From Ruminococcaceae bacterium UBA5397 (GTDB lineage Bacteria > Bacillota > Clostridia > Oscillospirales > Acutalibacteraceae): a DNA stretch of 7,217 bases. The position numbers were made by a program, and so were the translations under genes. Shown here piece after piece: positions 5,735 through 7,217 of this stretch. The stretch is from contig DHOF01000030.1 of assembly GCA_002411615.1 (NCBI GenBank), positions 12,957 through 20,173 on the forward strand, written 5' to 3'. Below the pieces are notes generated by a model. The model was not told the origin of the DNA. It ran no database searches and was given only the letters and a program-made list of their open reading frames with translations. Positions within the stretch are counted from its first letter, which is position 1. Each line of letters starts with the position of its first letter.

Positions 5735-6848
5735 TCAGGCTTATTGGGTTTGGATGCAGCAGGCGATCAGTTCCGGAGGAGGAAAGCTGCGGCCGATTTT
5801 AGAACGCTATGGCAGTTTGAAAGCTTTTTATGAAGCGGGAGAAAAAGATTGGAAAATAGAATCTTCGATTGGACGCTCGGAACTGCAAAAGCTTCGGAAT
5901 TTTTCGGTTGAACAAGCCCAAAATCAAATTGAGAGAGCATATGCAGGGGGGCAGAAATTAATTTGTTACGAAGATGCCGAATATCCGCAGTGCCTTCGCG
6001 AAATTTATGATGCACCACTCGTCCTTTATTATCAGGGAACTTTTCCGGATCTGAGTCATATCCCGGCAGTTGCAATTGTCGGAACACGAAAATCAACAGA
6101 AAATGGCCGCCGGATCACAAGAAGTTTTGCGCGTGATCTTGCAGAAGCTGGTGTTGTTGTTGTCAGCGGCGGCGCCATGGGAATTGACCAAAGTGCTCAT
6201 CGGGGTGCAATCGAAGGCGAAGGAAAGACAATTTCTGTGCTTGGCTGCGGGATTGATTTTCCTTATTTAATGGGGAGCGCTCCCCTGCGAAAAAAAATTT
6301 CAGAACATGGAGCGCTCGTGTCCGAATATCCACCGGGAACGCCTTCTTTAGCGGCTCATTTTCCGGTTAGAAATCGGATCATTTCCGGGCTTTCTATGGG
6401 AGTCCTGGTAGTGGAAGCCGCAGCGCACAGCGGCTCGCTGATTACAGCGAGAGATGCGCTGGAACAAAATCGGGATGTCTATGCTGTTCCCGGAGGACTT
6501 GAAAGCACTTCCTCAGAGGGAACCAATCAGCTGATTAAAGATGGAGCTCACTTGGTTACGAGTGCAAAAGATATTCTGGATGATTTGGAATCCCGCTGTA
6601 ATTGGGTTCGAGAGCCATCTGTTTCTCTTTCGGACAAGGCTGCTTTGGCAGCACCGGAAGGACTTTCTCCGGATGGGGAGAGCATCTATAAAGTACTTAC
6701 TTACGAACCGCAGCATATTTCAGTGCTGCAAGAAAAAACTGGTCTGCCGGTTGAAAAACTGATGGCGGCGCTCACTGAACTTGAGATTCAGGATGCGGCT
6801 ACAGAATGCGAAAATAATCGCTATAAAAGGGCGGAACAGGGGTTGTAA
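5727..6848 (+). CDS. dprA: DNA-processing protein DprA (Smf)
   Basis: DprA binds single-stranded DNA entering by transformation and loads RecA on it; it is also widespread in bacteria not known to be competent. The 373-residue protein has an N-terminal SAM/HhH-like region (about 1-65), the Rossmann-type DprA core (about 80-290) and a C-terminal winged helix (about 303-368). Core motifs are VGTRKSTENG (118-127), SGGAMGIDQSAH (147-158), FPVRNRIISGLS (212-223), EAAAHSGSLIT (230-240) and VYAVPG (251-256), all as expected. One spot departs from the usual form: after GCGID the common Y-P-x-x-N is PYLMGSAPL (179-187), so the usual Asn is Ser184. The start is GTG 5727, with a G-rich site (GGGGGAG, to 5720) six bases upstream, inside the end of the methyltransferase gene. 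It lies upstream of topA, the usual Firmicutes order. Confidence 0.96.
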   Translation: MNNQAYWVWMQQAISSGGGKLRPILERYGSLKAFYEAGEKDWKIESSIGRSELQKLRNFSVEQAQNQIERAYAGGQKLICYEDAEYPQCLREIYDAPLVLYYQGTFPDLSHIPAVAIVGTRKSTENGRRITRSFARDLAEAGVVVVSGGAMGIDQSAHRGAIEGEGKTISVLGCGIDFPYLMGSAPLRKKISEHGALVSEYPPGTPSLAAHFPVRNRIISGLSMGVLVVEAAAHSGSLITARDALEQNRDVYAVPGGLESTSSEGTNQLIKDGAHLVTSAKDILDDLESRCNWVREPSVSLSDKAALAAPEGLSPDGESIYKVLTYEPQHISVLQEKTGLPVEKLMAALTELEIQDAATECENNRYKRAEQGL

Positions 6849-6870
6849 ATGTCATTTTTTAATGCCAGAC

Positions 6871-6899
6871 TGGACAAATGGCCCATAATCTGGTATGTT
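6871..6899 (+). promoter_or_regulatory. Candidate promoter for topA
   Basis: TGGACA (6871-6876; five of six match TTGACA) and TATGTT (6894-6899; four of six) are 17 bp apart, and TGG directly before the -10 gives the extended TGn element. Transcription would begin near 6906, giving topA a leader of about 43 nt. The -10 lies inside a small palindrome (TGGTA-TGT-TACCA, 6891-6903). No terminator is seen between dprA and this promoter, so read-through is also possible. Confidence 0.55.
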
Positions 6900-6948
6900 A
6901 CCATAAGAATTTATTTTCTGGATTGTCATAAGAAATGGGGTGTCTTAT

Positions 6949-7217
6949 TTGTCAACGTTAGTGATTGTGGAATCTCCCGCAAAAGCGAAGACAATTAAAA
7001 AATATCTTGGATCCGGCTATGACGTGATCGCTTCGATGGGTCATGTGCGAGATCTTCCGAAAAGCCGGCTGAGTGTTGATATAAAGCATGATTTTAAACC
7101 AAAATATGAGATCATCAAGGGCAAGGAAAAATTGGTTGATGAGCTTCTCGATAAGGCTAAAAAAAGTGATGCAGTCCTTCTAGCAACGGACCCTGATCGC
7201 GAAGGAGAAGCAATTTC
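6949..7217 (+). CDS. topA: DNA topoisomerase I, N-terminal part (3' end outside window)
   Basis: Type IA topoisomerase relaxes negative supercoils by cutting and passing one strand. The visible 89 residues are the start of the TOPRIM domain: [20 protein letters not shown] (catalytic Glu in [10 protein letters not shown]), [10 protein letters not shown], and the acidic metal-binding motif [13 protein letters not shown] at the window end. The start is TTG 6949, which gives the exact family N-terminus; GGGGTG (6937-6942) lies six bases upstream, a moderate site. No ATG is available at this point, and the first in-frame ATG (in ASMGHV) would delete the catalytic Glu. It follows dprA by 100 bases, as in many Firmicutes. 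The gene is cut by the window edge, not broken. Confidence 0.96.
   Translation, partial: MSTLVIVESPAKAKTIKKYLGSGYDVIASMGHVRDLPKSRLSVDIKHDFKPKYEIIKGKEKLVDELLDKAKKSDAVLLATDPDREGEAI

Noticed and set aside
6902..6934. Direct repeat CATAAGAA at 6902-6909 and 6927-6934
   Set aside because: Eight AT-rich bases repeated once before topA are easily due to chance, and no further copies are present.
1..7217. CRISPR array, insertion sequence, tRNA or phage element
   Set aside because: No regularly spaced repeats, transposase or integrase motifs, terminal repeats or tRNA-like cloverleaf were seen in either strand.

Overview
The window looks like an ordinary chromosomal segment of a low-to-mid G+C Gram-positive anaerobe. 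The best guess is Clostridia, probably the Oscillospiraceae/Ruminococcaceae side. The pointers are an AddA-type (not RecB-type) exonuclease subunit, the infC-rpmI-rplT operon with a long structured leader, the dprA-topA order typical of Firmicutes, strong AAGGAGG-like ribosome binding sites, and use of TTG, GTG and ATT starts. The species cannot be fixed from the sequence alone.

Layout. Positions 1-1098 hold the 3' part of addA (+), closed by a perfect 17-bp hairpin at 1106-1144 that lies between convergent genes and can serve both. A TauE/SafE-family permease (1174-1926, -) and a LysR-type regulator (2044-2994, +) are divergent and share an AT-rich promoter region with an inverted repeat. 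A small UPF0145/YbjQ-like gene (3061-3372, -) follows, with its own terminator and promoter. From 3468 a consensus sigma-A promoter drives a leader of about 155 nt and then infC (ATT start), rpmI and rplT, ending in a strong terminator at 4843-4874. Next come a SpoU/TrmH-type RNA 2'-O-methyltransferase (4916-5734) and dprA (5727-6848), overlapping by 8 bp, and then the start of topA (6949 onward, TTG start), cut by the window edge.

How the genes work together. The translation operon (IF3, L35, L20) is expected to be controlled through its leader by L20 and through the ATT start by IF3. The methyltransferase acts on structured RNA. AddA, DprA and TopA are DNA-handling proteins for repair, single-strand DNA and RecA loading, and supercoiling. 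The permease/LysR pair is the only accessory-looking module and probably forms a small regulated export unit.

I do not see a new type of system here: no CRISPR, mobile element, toxin pair or phage gene. The observation most worth a second look is the infC leader. The loop of its first hairpin is complementary to the 5' arm of its terminator-like hairpin, so a pseudoknot could act as a switch.
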